NCBI GenBank assembly: GCA_963662765.2
Contig: CAXXUP010000002.1
Location: 1 to 64,000 of the forward strand
Origin: DATMXT01 sp963662765
Lineage (GTDB): Bacteria; Bacillota; Clostridia; Oscillospirales; Feifaniaceae
Reading direction: 5' to 3'
DNA length: 64,000 nt
The notes beneath the pieces are model-generated. The model was not told the origin of the DNA and searched no databases. It saw nothing but the letters and a program-made list of their open reading frames with translations. This document shows, piece by piece, positions 41,540 through 50,827 of this stretch; positions within the stretch are counted from its first letter, which is position 1, and each line of letters starts with the position of its first letter. The translations under genes were made by a program, and so were the position numbers.

Positions 41540-42793
41540 TCAAATGGCATTCATCAGCTCTTGGGGGCTGCGGGTTTCGGGCGTGTGGCGGATGGGCTTA
41601 TCATTTTCTAAAAAGTCAAGGAGATACTGCAGTGTGCCGCAGGCGCCGATGGACAGCGCAGCTTCGTCAATATCGAAATTCGTGTTGTGGTGAGGAGCAC
41701 CGGAGCCGAGCTCCTCGTTTTGGATGCCGACAAAGGCGAAGACGCCGGGCCAGTATTTGAGATACAGGCCAAAGTCTTCGGAGGCCATCCATGGCTCGTG
41801 GGTTCCGATATACTCGAGGCCGAGCGCCTTTGTGACGGCGGCCTGCGCAATTGCCGAGCAGTCGGGGTTATTGATGACGGCCATATCGAGCGCGCGCAAA
41901 TTCATCTCGTATGTCACGCTGTGCTTTTCGCAGCAGGTTGCGACGATTTTTTTGAAGCCGCTGACGACGGCCTCGCCTGACTTTGAGAAGTCGGCAAGCC
42001 TAAAGCCGCCGGTAAAAGTCAGGCTGTCCGGAATGATGTTGCCGACCGTGCCGTAGGTCATGGTGCCGACGACAAAGGTGACAGGGGAGAAGGGGTTGAT
42101 TTTGACGGCAAGCAGCTCTTTGCAGGAGGCGTAAATATCACAGAAGGCGTCAAGCGGGTTAATGCAGAGGTCTGGGCGAGAGCCGTGGCCGCCGCGGCCT
42201 GTGAGTTTGATCGTGGCTCCGATGGGCGCCGACATGCGGGGGCCTGCCTCGACCGAGATTTTGCCGGTGGGTAGCTCGGAATAGAGGTGGTTGGCGTAGC
42301 AGCCGTCAATAGGGCCAAGCTTCCGCAGCGCACCCAGCAGATAGATTCCGCCCCATCCATTTTCCTCGCCGCGCTCAATGGCGAAAATGACGCGACCAGC
42401 CCATTTATCTTTATTTTCAGATAGGACTTTAGCAACGGTTAAGGCCATGGCGACGTGGCCGTCGTGGCCGCAGGCGTGCATCGCGTCCGGATTCTCCGAC
42501 TTGCAAACCCGAGGTCCCTTTAAATTGCAGTCGCTCTCGGGCATGGGCAGCGCGTCGCAGTCGGCTCTGCAAATGATGGATTTGCCGGGGCGAGCCCCTT
42601 CTAAAATGGCGATGAGTCCGCCGTGTTCCACTTCTTCGGCGGCAATGCCGAGCTTGGCAAATTCACCTTTGATGTACTCAATGGTTTTGATTTCGTTGCC
42701 GCCCGTCTCGGCGATTTTGTGCAGATGCCTGCGGACCGCCACAGTATAGTCCTCAAGCGCCATGACCTTTTCACGGGTATTGATGTCACTCAT
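41540..42793 (-). CDS. M20-family amidohydrolase, copy B
   Basis: A 417 aa protein from ATG 42793, with AGGAGGTG upstream. The motifs are as in copy A (MHACGHDGH, AIERGEENG, GRGGHGSRPD), and the family SEDF motif is retained. It starts 3 bases after the ABC-F stop, so it is tightly coupled. The upstream region of copy A still carries a broken copy of the ABC-F tail. This shows copy B is in the original location and copy A arose by tandem duplication. Confidence 0.92.
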   Translation of the reverse strand: MSDINTREKVMALEDYTVAVRRHLHKIAETGGNEIKTIEYIKGEFAKLGIAAEEVEHGGLIAILEGARPGKSIICRADCDALPMPESDCNLKGPRVCKSENPDAMHACGHDGHVAMALTVAKVLSENKDKWAGRVIFAIERGEENGWGGIYLLGALRKLGPIDGCYANHLYSELPTGKISVEAGPRMSAPIGATIKLTGRGGHGSRPDLCINPLDAFCDIYASCKELLAVKINPFSPVTFVVGTMTYGTVGNIIPDSLTFTGGFRLADFSKSGEAVVSGFKKIVATCCEKHSVTYEMNLRALDMAVINNPDCSAIAQAAVTKALGLEYIGTHEPWMASEDFGLYLKYWPGVFAFVGIQNEELGSGAPHHNTNFDIDEAALSIGACGTLQYLLDFLENDKPIRHTPETRSPQELMNAI

Positions 42794-42796
42794 TAC

Positions 42797-44674
42797 TCAC
42801 ACCTCCTCATACAATTCGTCCAACTTGGAATAGAGCCTGTCTATCTCATCGCGCAGACTAACCTCGCGCGCGGTAAGCGCTTCAAGAGCCTCGTAGTCGG
42901 TGGAGGCGGCATCCATCTCACCGCGGACACCGGCAAGGTCTCGCTCAAAATTCGTTATGTCGCGCTCACAGGCGGAAACTGCCCGCTCGCGGACCCGCTC
43001 TGCCTTGGCGGGGGAGACCGTGCGCACCTTTTGTTTTTTGTCGTAAATTTTCACAGGAGCCGCGGGCTGTGCTCGCCATTGGCGATACGCCTCAAAGTCA
43101 CCGGAAAACGTCTCAATTCTCCCGTCCGCGACTGTCAAGATGCGGTCGGCAAAGCGGCTGATGAAATAGCGGTCGTGAGAGATGAAGATCATGGTGCCGA
43201 CATATTCCTCGAGGGTGTTTTCGATCCACTCTCTAGCTGCGATGTCGAGATGGTTGGTCGGCTCGTCGAGTAAAAATAAATTGATGGGATCAAAGCTTAA
43301 GATACAGAGCTTCAGCCGGGAGAGCTCGCCGCCCGATAGGTCAGCGACCTGTTTGAAGACCTCTTCGCCGACAAAGTCGTATGCCGCAAGCCGGTCGCGG
43401 GCAATCTGCGCCGTCACCTGATGAGCGTATAGCAGGGTGTCGACGAGATTACGCTCCGGGTGCTCGAAAGTGACGGTCTGGGGCATGAGCCCGACTTTGA
43501 CGTTTGCACCGAATTTGATGCGCCCGGCATCGGGCTTTTTTTCACCGGTCAGCAGCATGAAGAAAGTCGTCTTACCGGCGCCGTTGTCCCCAAGCAGCGC
43601 GACACGCTGGCCCTGCTTGATGTCGAGGGTCACCCCTTCAAAAATCGGCTCGCCGCCGTATCCGGCTGCCACATCGATGACCGAAAGCACGTCAAATCCG
43701 GTCCGCCCGCCGTCATTTAACGCAGCGTTTATGTGGCGGTTATCCTTGGCGATGCGAGTTGTTTGGCTTGCCCGAAGCCGGGCAATGCGCTTTCTCATGG
43801 AAAGGGCTGCACGGGAGAGCCGCTCGGTCTGGATACCCCAGCCGAGCAGTTTCTCGGAGACGGTCTCCAGCCGGTCGATCTCGGCCTGCTCCCGCTCGTA
43901 GAGCCGCTCGAGCTGCTCGGAGCGGGCCTCCTTCCAGGCCATGTACTCACTGTAGTTGCCGGCAAACGATGTGACGGAGCCGCCCACCAGCTCAAGTATG
44001 CGGGTGGAGACCCGGTCGAGAAAGTAGCGGTCGTGGGAAATTAAAATGACGGTACCCTTGTAGGCGGATAAAAACTCCTCGATCCACTCAATGGAGCGCA
44101 TGTCGAGATGGTTCGTAGGCTCGTCGAGCAGCAGCACCTCGGGGGAGGAGAGGATGATGCGGGCAAGGTTGACCTTGGTCTTCTCGCCACCCGACAGATC
44201 GTTAAAAAGGCGGGAGAGGAACTCGACATCAAAACTGAGCCCCGCCACAGTGCGGGCGAAATTCAGGTCCTGCTCGTATCCGCCGGCCGTGTCATATTCG
44301 ACCCGCAGTCGGTCGTAGCCCTTTAAGAGCGGGGCACTGTGATCCGTCGCCATCTCGGCCTCCATAGCCGCAAGGCGCTGCTCCATCTCCCGCAAATGAT
44401 CGAAGGCCGTTCGTATGACGGTTTCGACGGTATCTTCAGTACCTGCGCGGGGGATCTGTTCCAAAACCTCGACACGGGCGGCCGAATCGATGTGTACGTC
44501 GCCTGCGTCGGCGTATTCGTCGCCGGTCAGGATGCGCAGCAGTGTCGTCTTCCCGCTGCCGTTGCGCCCAATCAGGCCGACCCGATCGCCGCCTCCAACG
44601 TCGAAGCTGACGCCGTCCAGGATCACACGGTCGCCGAAACTCTTGCAAAGATGATTGACTGAGATTATGGGCAT
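42797..44674 (-). CDS. ABC-F ATPase (Uup/EttA-like translation factor)
   Basis: A protein of about 625 aa. ATG 44674 (MPIISVNHLCKSFG) overlaps the end of the upstream gene. It has two nucleotide-binding domains with Walker A GRNGSGKTT and GDNGAGKTT, signatures LSGGEKTKVNLA and LSGGELSRLKLC, and Walker B LLLDEPTNHLD and LFLLDEPTNHLD. A linker between them (EARSEQLERLYEREQAEIDRLE and beyond) and a C-terminal coiled coil are present. There are no membrane segments. ABC-F proteins act on ribosomes; some give antibiotic resistance, others help with difficult peptides. Confidence 0.93.
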   Translation of the reverse strand: MPIISVNHLCKSFGDRVILDGVSFDVGGGDRVGLIGRNGSGKTTLLRILTGDEYADAGDVHIDSAARVEVLEQIPRAGTEDTVETVIRTAFDHLREMEQRLAAMEAEMATDHSAPLLKGYDRLRVEYDTAGGYEQDLNFARTVAGLSFDVEFLSRLFNDLSGGEKTKVNLARIILSSPEVLLLDEPTNHLDMRSIEWIEEFLSAYKGTVILISHDRYFLDRVSTRILELVGGSVTSFAGNYSEYMAWKEARSEQLERLYEREQAEIDRLETVSEKLLGWGIQTERLSRAALSMRKRIARLRASQTTRIAKDNRHINAALNDGGRTGFDVLSVIDVAAGYGGEPIFEGVTLDIKQGQRVALLGDNGAGKTTFFMLLTGEKKPDAGRIKFGANVKVGLMPQTVTFEHPERNLVDTLLYAHQVTAQIARDRLAAYDFVGEEVFKQVADLSGGELSRLKLCILSFDPINLFLLDEPTNHLDIAAREWIENTLEEYVGTMIFISHDRYFISRFADRILTVADGRIETFSGDFEAYRQWRAQPAAPVKIYDKKQKVRTVSPAKAERVRERAVSACERDITNFERDLAGVRGEMDAASTDYEALEALTAREVSLRDEIDRLYSKLDELYEEV

Positions 44675-46104
44675 AGGATGGGGCTTAACACCTCTTTCAT
44701 GACGGTAAGTCCGCCGGGACGGTCGCTCTCCATGTCCAGCACATAGAGCGGGTCGTGCAGTGAGCGGCGCAGCAGCAGCCAGCCGCACCCGTGGGCGGGG
44801 TCGCAATCCACCCGAACCCCCTCGTAATTGTCGGGCGTGAGGGAAAGGCCGGGCGTCTTTTTCGCAAAATCGGCAAGGCGGTCGAGTGTGTCGGTCGGCA
44901 GATTATCGGCCGGTATGCGCAGACTTTCACTTTCGACCGGCTCGCGTAAGCCCGCAATGAGCTCGCTGGGGCCTTTTTCGGCCAGCATGGGCAGCATTCG
45001 GGTGACGAGGTAAGCCCCGTCGTCAAGGAAAAAGTTCTCCCGCATGGCGGCGTGGCCGCTTGTCTCAATGGCAAGGGGAGTGTGTACACCAGACTCGCAG
45101 AGCCGCACAGCCTCGTCAATGACGTTTTTATATCCGCGCTTGAAGCGTCGGTGCGTAAGGCCAAGCGATACGATGAACTCACCGAGCCCAGTCGAAGTGA
45201 CCGAGTCGGTCACGATGACGCCGCCCTTGTTTTGCGGTGCGATGACGACGGCGGCCAGTGCGATCATGCGGTTACGGTTGATGAGGCTGCCGTCGGGACC
45301 GACAAGGGCCGCCCGGTCGGCGTCGGTGTCGAAAGCCACGCCGAAATGGGCGCCGGCCTTTGGAACGGCGGCACAAAGGTCTTCCATGGCCGAAGTCTCC
45401 TCCGGGTTCGGGATGTGGCCGGAGAAGGTGGGGTCCGGCTCAATGTATAGGCTGCCGGCAGTGTCGGCACCCAGACGCTCCAGGACGCCGACATAGAATC
45501 CGCCCGAGCCGCCGCCGGCGTCGACGAGTATTTTCCGGCCTGTCAAGGGGAACTCCTTGCCGGTCCACTCCTGTACCCGTTCGACAAGGTAGGAGGCGTA
45601 TGCCGCCATCAGATCATAATAAAGCGGAAGCTCTGTGGGGGCGGGCGGATTAAGTTCACAGGCCGACTCAAGCAGCGCCGTGATGTCCTTTTTTCCAAGA
45701 CCGCCGGAGGGAATAAAGAATTTGAAGCCGTTGCGGTCGGCCGGCAAGTGGCTCGCGGTGACCATGACGCCGCCGTCGGCGGAAAGCCTCGGGTCCATGC
45801 AGCCCATGAACATGGCGGGAGTCGTCGAAATACCTGTGGCGTAAGGCGTGACGCCCTCAGCCGCCAACCCGTCGCAAAAAGCCCTGGCCAGCGGGCGACC
45901 GCTCGGTCGCGGGTCAAACCCGACGGCCACCCGGGCGGGTTCGAAGGCACAAAAAGGCCGTTTTCCGGTGCGCACAAGAATCAGGCGAGCAAACGCCCGC
46001 CCGAGCCTGCCGGCGAATCCCGCCGTAAGCGGCGGGTTCCCGCCTTCGGCGACGCCGCGTATGTCGCTGCCGTTTTGCAGGTTCATCCAGACGTTTTTGT
46101 CCAT
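44665..46104 (-). CDS. Phosphohexomutase (PMM/PGM family)
   Basis: A 479 aa protein. The active serine is in VMVTASHLPADRNG, the magnesium loop is DTDADRAALV, and sugar-binding ETSGHAAM and the phosphate-binding region near the C-terminus (YEGVRVDCDPAHG) follow. The N-terminus (MDKNVWMNLQNGSDIRGVAEG) has the usual GSDIRG. It interconverts 6- and 1-phosphosugars, for polysaccharide or glycolipid synthesis. Its last bases overlap the ABC-F start. Confidence 0.92.
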   Translation of the reverse strand: MDKNVWMNLQNGSDIRGVAEGGNPPLTAGFAGRLGRAFARLILVRTGKRPFCAFEPARVAVGFDPRPSGRPLARAFCDGLAAEGVTPYATGISTTPAMFMGCMDPRLSADGGVMVTASHLPADRNGFKFFIPSGGLGKKDITALLESACELNPPAPTELPLYYDLMAAYASYLVERVQEWTGKEFPLTGRKILVDAGGGSGGFYVGVLERLGADTAGSLYIEPDPTFSGHIPNPEETSAMEDLCAAVPKAGAHFGVAFDTDADRAALVGPDGSLINRNRMIALAAVVIAPQNKGGVIVTDSVTSTGLGEFIVSLGLTHRRFKRGYKNVIDEAVRLCESGVHTPLAIETSGHAAMRENFFLDDGAYLVTRMLPMLAEKGPSELIAGLREPVESESLRIPADNLPTDTLDRLADFAKKTPGLSLTPDNYEGVRVDCDPAHGCGWLLLRRSLHDPLYVLDMESDRPGGLTVMKEVLSPILCP

Positions 46105-46106
46105 GA

Positions 46107-46874
46107 CTATTTCAGGTTGTCAAACATATTCTTCACACGGCCGACTTCGTTTGCGAGCAGGAAGAGCTCGGCCGTGACCCACATGACGTTGATGCCGCGC
46201 TCCTTCCAAAACTGCATCACGTCTGGTCCGGTGCAGAACATTCCGAGTGACACGCCGTGCCGCTCGCAGGTCTTCGCAATGTCGGCAATGACTTCGAGTT
46301 CGACTGTGGAATACATGTCGCCTGGGGTGCCGACATCGACCGAGAGGTCTGTGGGGCCGACCAGCACGAACTGAAGCTCACCGGGGTATTTGGTCAGCAT
46401 CTTTTCAAGATTTGCGGCGCCCTCACGGGATTCGATCTGGATGGAGAGCACACGGTTGTCGTTCACATCGGGGATGGTCTCGCCGGGGCGCAGTTGCGCA
46501 AACCCGCCGAACCCCTTCTTGCCGCGGGGGGCGAACCGCCAGTACTTGACGATGTCGTCAAGCTGCTCGACGGTGTCGACGCGGGGCACCATGATGCCAT
46601 CGGCGCCCATATCCATCGGCTTTGCGATGAGGGACTGATGTATTCCAGGAACCCGCACCACGGTGGGCAGGTCTAAAAGCCGGCAGGTGCGCAAAATCTC
46701 TTCGATCGAGACATCGGACAGGGTGCCGTGTTCGCAGTCAATGAGCACGAAGTCCATGCCGCAGCTCTTGTAGATCTGCATGACGCCGGAATAAGTGACA
46801 TTCATGAGGCCGCAGCCGACAACCGGCTTGCGGGCGGCAAGTTTTTCCATAAATTCCTTTTGTGCATTCATCAC
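46107..46874 (-). CDS. HpcH/HpaI-family aldolase
   Basis: A 255 aa protein from ATG 46874, overlapping the MBL-fold gene's stop. The TIM-barrel class II aldolase markers are VLIDCEHGTLS, GADGIMVPRVDTVEQ and the metal-binding Glu/Asp in IQIESREGA and VGPTDLSVDVG. These enzymes split 2-keto-3-deoxy sugar acids or related compounds to pyruvate and an aldehyde. Grouping with an FAH-family gene supports a sugar- or aromatic-acid pathway. Confidence 0.92.
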   Translation of the reverse strand: MMNAQKEFMEKLAARKPVVGCGLMNVTYSGVMQIYKSCGMDFVLIDCEHGTLSDVSIEEILRTCRLLDLPTVVRVPGIHQSLIAKPMDMGADGIMVPRVDTVEQLDDIVKYWRFAPRGKKGFGGFAQLRPGETIPDVNDNRVLSIQIESREGAANLEKMLTKYPGELQFVLVGPTDLSVDVGTPGDMYSTVELEVIADIAKTCERHGVSLGMFCTGPDVMQFWKERGINVMWVTAELFLLANEVGRVKNMFDNLK

Positions 46875-47515
46875 AGTTCGACTCCTTTTACTTTTTTGAG
46901 CAGGGAAATAAAGAGGGCTCCATCGCCTCGTTTGCCGATGCCGTCAATGTCCCCGTAATGGTAGGGGATCGCGATCTTCGCCGTTGTCTGCTCCACCGCC
47001 GCCGCCGCTTCTCCAGGGTTCATCGTGTAGGTTCCGCCGATGGGCACAAAGAAAACATCGGCATCGGCCGCGAGAAATTCCGGTATGGCGTCAATGTCGC
47101 CGGGAAAGTAATACGAGCCGTCATCGCACCGGAGAATGTAGCCGACGCAGCCCATTTCTTTCGGGTGGAACTGCTTGCCCAGATTGTAGGCCGGAAGCAC
47201 TTCAACGCAGAGGCTGCCCAGCGACAGAATGTCGCCGGGCTCGACGATCTTGGTCTTTGCGGTGCCATACCCCTCGGCGAGTTTAGCTGCCACTTCGACC
47301 GGGGCCACAAAGACGGTGTCCTCCTTGAAGATGCGCTTGATGTCGTCGGGGGAGTAATGGTCGTAATGGGCGTGGGTGATAAAAATATAATCGGCATCAT
47401 GAGAATCGGTGAGAACCCCATACGGATCCACATATATGACGTCACCCTTGTCAAGCCGGACGCCGGCATGCTTCAAGCGTTTGATGCCTGCCAAAAATTT
47501 TCCATCGGCCGCCAT
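46871..47515 (-). CDS. Metallo-beta-lactamase-fold hydrolase (UlaG/YtnP-like)
   Basis: A 214 aa protein from ATG 47515 with AAGGAGG. The zinc motif THAHYDHYSPDD is near residue 48, and FPGDIDAIPE and PYHYGDI complete the site. It lacks a signal peptide. It resembles the L-ascorbate-6-phosphate lactonase-like group, small cytoplasmic hydrolases. It is first in the leftward operon, behind a good promoter. Confidence 0.88.
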   Translation of the reverse strand: MAADGKFLAGIKRLKHAGVRLDKGDVIYVDPYGVLTDSHDADYIFITHAHYDHYSPDDIKRIFKEDTVFVAPVEVAAKLAEGYGTAKTKIVEPGDILSLGSLCVEVLPAYNLGKQFHPKEMGCVGYILRCDDGSYYFPGDIDAIPEFLAADADVFFVPIGGTYTMNPGEAAAAVEQTTAKIAIPYHYGDIDGIGKRGDGALFISLLKKVKGVEL

Positions 47516-47609
47516 GGTAAATCCTCCTTAAAAATCGGGATACCCGGGTGGTTAAAAGCATCTGCCGCCTCAAAATGCGCGGCGTTTAAGCAAAATCATA
47601 TTTGCCTAT

Positions 47610-47638
47610 ACTTTACCAGAATAGCGTAAAAATAGCAA
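47610..47638 (-). promoter_or_regulatory. Predicted promoter of the leftward catabolic operon
   Basis: Read leftward: TTGCTA (47638-47633), a 17 base spacer and TAAAGT (47615-47610), about 95 bases before the MBL-fold start. Confidence 0.45.
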
Positions 47639-47690
47639 GCGTATACGAGCCTTGGAAGAGCTTTTTGACACATACAAATAATCTGTGTTG

Positions 47691-47719
47691 TTGACAGTTG
47701 TATGCATGTATGCTATAAA
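47691..47719 (+). promoter_or_regulatory. Promoter of the peptide ABC transporter operon with a palindromic spacer
   Basis: A perfect TTGACA (47691-47696), a 17 base spacer and TATAAA (47714-47719). The spacer holds TTGTATGCATGTATGC, built on the palindrome ATGCAT, a plausible site for the GntR/FCD regulator encoded after the operon. Confidence 0.75.
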
Positions 47720-47778
47720 TGTGATATATCCGCTCCACATTCTTTGAGTGGCGAGAACCGCATAACGGAGGGAAACCT

Positions 47779-48705
47779 ATGAACTCGAAGTTTATGATTT
47801 ATATCATAAAGCGATTTTTACTTGCTGTTTTAACGGTATTTCTCGTAATAACAATTACTTTTTTTACTATGCATGCCATACCGGCAAGCCCTTTCAGCTC
47901 GGAGAAAGCCAAGTCGGACAAGACGATTGCGGCGCTTGAAGCCAAGTACGGATTTGACAAACCTGTGCCCGTGCAGTTTTTCAACTACCTCAAGAACGTC
48001 ATAAAACTCGATTTCGGCCTCTCAACAGCCTGGGTGGGCAGCACGGTCTTCGGTCTGATCAAGGGCGGTTTCTCATATTCGGCGAGAATCGGACTGACCG
48101 CCGCAGTTATTGCCATCGTATTCGGGGTTTTTCTTGGGTCGATTGCCGCACTGCGGCGAGGGCGATGGCTTGATAAATTCATTCAAGTGGTCACGACGGC
48201 ACTTGTATCGCTGCCGTCGTTTGTAATCGCGACGCTGCTGCTGCTGACCTTCGCCCTGAAATTTAAGCTGTTTCCGACTATCAGCACCCAACCGGGCGGC
48301 CTTGTGCTGCCAACCCTCGCACTCTGCCTCTACCCGATGGCCTATATCACGAGGTTGACCCGTTCGAGCATGCTCGATGTCTTAGGGCAGGACTATATCC
48401 GCACCGCTAGGGCCAAAGGGCTAAAAAATAGCCGGGTCATATTCAAACACGCCCTCAAAAACGCACTCAGTCCTGTCATCACTTACGCCGGCCCCATGAT
48501 GGCGTATATTCTGACCGGCAGTATGGTGGTTGAAAACATCTTTTCAGTGCCGGGACTCGGACGGCTGTTTGTCAACAGTATGCTGCGCACCGACTACATG
48601 ATGATCATGGGGGTCACGATTTTCCTTGCAGTCATCATTATTTTCATGAATTTTCTGTCGGACGTGCTGTACAAGATTGTCGATCCGCGCATCGATCTGA
48701 GCTGA
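47779..48705 (+). CDS. Opp/Dpp-type ABC transporter permease (OppB-like)
   Basis: A 308 aa protein from ATG 47779 with GGAGGG. There are six membrane segments, the first near residues 8-30. The family motif in the ATPase-coupling loop is present (DYIRTARAKGLKNSRVIFKHALKNAL), as is the C-terminal GLGRLFVNSMLRTDY. It forms half of the channel with the next gene. First gene of a five-gene operon. Confidence 0.93.
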   Translation: MNSKFMIYIIKRFLLAVLTVFLVITITFFTMHAIPASPFSSEKAKSDKTIAALEAKYGFDKPVPVQFFNYLKNVIKLDFGLSTAWVGSTVFGLIKGGFSYSARIGLTAAVIAIVFGVFLGSIAALRRGRWLDKFIQVVTTALVSLPSFVIATLLLLTFALKFKLFPTISTQPGGLVLPTLALCLYPMAYITRLTRSSMLDVLGQDYIRTARAKGLKNSRVIFKHALKNALSPVITYAGPMMAYILTGSMVVENIFSVPGLGRLFVNSMLRTDYMMIMGVTIFLAVIIIFMNFLSDVLYKIVDPRIDLS

Positions 48706-48721
48706 GGGGAGTATGATGTAG

Positions 48722-49762
48722 ATGAACGACACACACAAGAAGAACTTCCTCAGTCTACAGATGGATCCGGGCGCATTCGTGCCCGCCACCGAAGAAGAAA
48801 AGGCGCAGCAGTCGCAGATGCGGGAGTCGGTCTCCTTCATGAGGGATGCCCTTCGAAGACTCGCGAAGAACCGGCTTGCCATGATCTGTATAACCACGAT
48901 CCTCCTCATCGCTTTTATCGCGGCCTTCGTGCCTTCCATATATCCTTACACCTACCAGTCGCAGGACCTTTCGCGCAAATATCTAGACCCATTCGAGTAT
49001 TCTGAAAAAGAACAGGCCGTCATCGAGTCGGGCGGCAAGGTGTTTCCCCACATCATGGGAACCGACGCCCTAGGGCGTGACTACGCCATCCGGGTCATTT
49101 ATGGCACCCGTATTTCGCTTTCCGTCGGCGTTGTGGCGGCAGTCATCGTCGTCATCATCGGTATCCTGTACGGATCGATCTCGGGCTTTTTCGGCGGTAG
49201 GGTTGACCTCTTCATGATGCGCATCGTCGACATCATCTATTCTTTGCCCGATGTGCTCATCATCATTTTGCTCTCGGTCGTGATCAGAGGATTTGTACAG
49301 CAGTCGCAGAGCATCGTTGTGCTGCGTCTGGGGGCCGGAATGATCTCGATTTTCATCGTCTTCGGCATGCTCTACTGGGTCGGCATGGCCCGCCAGGTGC
49401 GCGGCCAGATCCTCTCCATCAAAGAGCAGGAGTATGTGCTGGCTTCCCGTGCCATCGGAGCTAAGCCGTCATCCATTATTTTGCGGCATATGATCCCCAA
49501 CAGCGTCTCGGTCATCATCATCACGGCCGCCATGCAGATTCCGGCCGCCATTTTCACCGAGAGCTTTTTGTCCTACCTTGGGCTCGGCGTCTCAATGCCG
49601 ATGCCGTCCTTAGGCTCCCTTGCGGCCGACGCCAGGACGGGACTCGCCTCCTATCCGTACCTTCTCGTATGGCCGGCGCTCGCGATTTTTCTCATTGTGC
49701 TCTCTTTCAATCTGCTCGGCAACGGTCTGCGCGATGCGTTCGACCCGAAGCTGCGCTCGTGA
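48722..49762 (+). CDS. Opp/Dpp-type ABC transporter permease (OppC-like)
   Basis: A 346 aa protein from ATG 48722. A cytoplasmic N-terminal 50 residues precede the first membrane helix (LAMICITTILLIAFIAAFV). The OppC signature MGTDALGRDYAIRVIYGTRIS and the coupling motif EYVLASRAIGAKPSSIILRHMIP are intact. Six membrane segments in total. It pairs with the permease encoded 16 bases upstream. Confidence 0.93.
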   Translation: MNDTHKKNFLSLQMDPGAFVPATEEEKAQQSQMRESVSFMRDALRRLAKNRLAMICITTILLIAFIAAFVPSIYPYTYQSQDLSRKYLDPFEYSEKEQAVIESGGKVFPHIMGTDALGRDYAIRVIYGTRISLSVGVVAAVIVVIIGILYGSISGFFGGRVDLFMMRIVDIIYSLPDVLIIILLSVVIRGFVQQSQSIVVLRLGAGMISIFIVFGMLYWVGMARQVRGQILSIKEQEYVLASRAIGAKPSSIILRHMIPNSVSVIIITAAMQIPAAIFTESFLSYLGLGVSMPMPSLGSLAADARTGLASYPYLLVWPALAIFLIVLSFNLLGNGLRDAFDPKLRS

Positions 49763-49777
49763 CGGGGGGAATGAACG

Positions 49778-50827
49778 ATGAGTTTGCTTGAAGTAAAAGA
49801 TTTGCGCACCTCCTTTTTCACCCCGTCCGGAGAAGTCAAGGCGGTCGACGGCATCTCCTTTTCGCTCGACCGCGGCCGGGTTCTCGGCATCGTCGGTGAG
49901 TCGGGGTCGGGCAAGAGTGTCACGGCTTACTCGATATTGCAGATTTTGACCTACCCCGGCAGAATTGTCGGCGGCAGCGTCAAGTTCGACGGCAAAGAGC
50001 TCGTCGGTGCTTCGGACGAAGAGCTGCGGAGCTTACGCGGCAATAAGATCAGCATGATTTTCCAGGACCCTATGACGAGCCTTACCCCGGTCTACACCGT
50101 GGGTAACCAACTTGAGGAGGCCATTCTGCTGCACACCGACCGCAACCGTGAGCAGGCAAAAGCGCGGGCTGTGGAAATGCTGGAACTGGTCGGAATCAAC
50201 GAACCCCAAAAAAGGGTCAAGCAATACCCCTTCGAACTCTCAGGCGGTATGCGGCAACGGGTCATGATTGCAATGGCTTTGGCCTGTGAGCCGGATATCC
50301 TGATTGCGGACGAGCCGACTACGGCGCTGGATGTGACCATTCAGGCCCAAATCCTCGAACTGATGGAGGATTTGCAAAAACGGCTCGGAATGGCCATCAT
50401 CATGATCACCCACGACCTCGGAGTCATCGCCGGAATGTGCGATGAGGTTGTCGTTATGTACGCTGGGCGTGCGGCCGAGCGGGGCGACGCCAGGCAGGTT
50501 TTCTATCAACCTCGCCATGAATACACCAAAGGGCTCATGCGGTCAATTCCCAACATCGAGCTCGACGAAAAAGAACGGCTGATCCCGATTTCGGGAACGC
50601 CCGTCGATCTCTTAAACCTTCCGGAAGGCTGTGCATTTTCACCGCGGTGCGATGCGGCGATGAAAATCTGTCTAAAAAAGCACCCGCCGGAGCTCATGGT
50701 GGGCATTGGGCATATGTCGGCCTGCTGGCTGAATATAAAGCAGGCGGATGAGGCCGGATGTCTTGAGCTCGATGAAGCGGGAATTCCGGTTGCGGCACCG
50801 CTAGACGTTGAGGGGGGCTGCAAATGA
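49778..50827 (+). CDS. Opp/Dpp-type ABC transporter ATPase (OppD-like)
   Basis: A 349 aa protein. Walker A GESGSGKS is near residue 40, signature ELSGGMRQRVMIA and Walker B ILIADEPTTALD follow. The C-terminal oligopeptide-transporter extension has a cysteine cluster (CAFSPRCDAAMKICLKK), typical of an iron-sulfur or zinc-binding tail. It energises peptide import together with OppF. The next start overlaps its stop as ATGA. Confidence 0.93.
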   Translation: MSLLEVKDLRTSFFTPSGEVKAVDGISFSLDRGRVLGIVGESGSGKSVTAYSILQILTYPGRIVGGSVKFDGKELVGASDEELRSLRGNKISMIFQDPMTSLTPVYTVGNQLEEAILLHTDRNREQAKARAVEMLELVGINEPQKRVKQYPFELSGGMRQRVMIAMALACEPDILIADEPTTALDVTIQAQILELMEDLQKRLGMAIIMITHDLGVIAGMCDEVVVMYAGRAAERGDARQVFYQPRHEYTKGLMRSIPNIELDEKERLIPISGTPVDLLNLPEGCAFSPRCDAAMKICLKKHPPELMVGIGHMSACWLNIKQADEAGCLELDEAGIPVAAPLDVEGGCK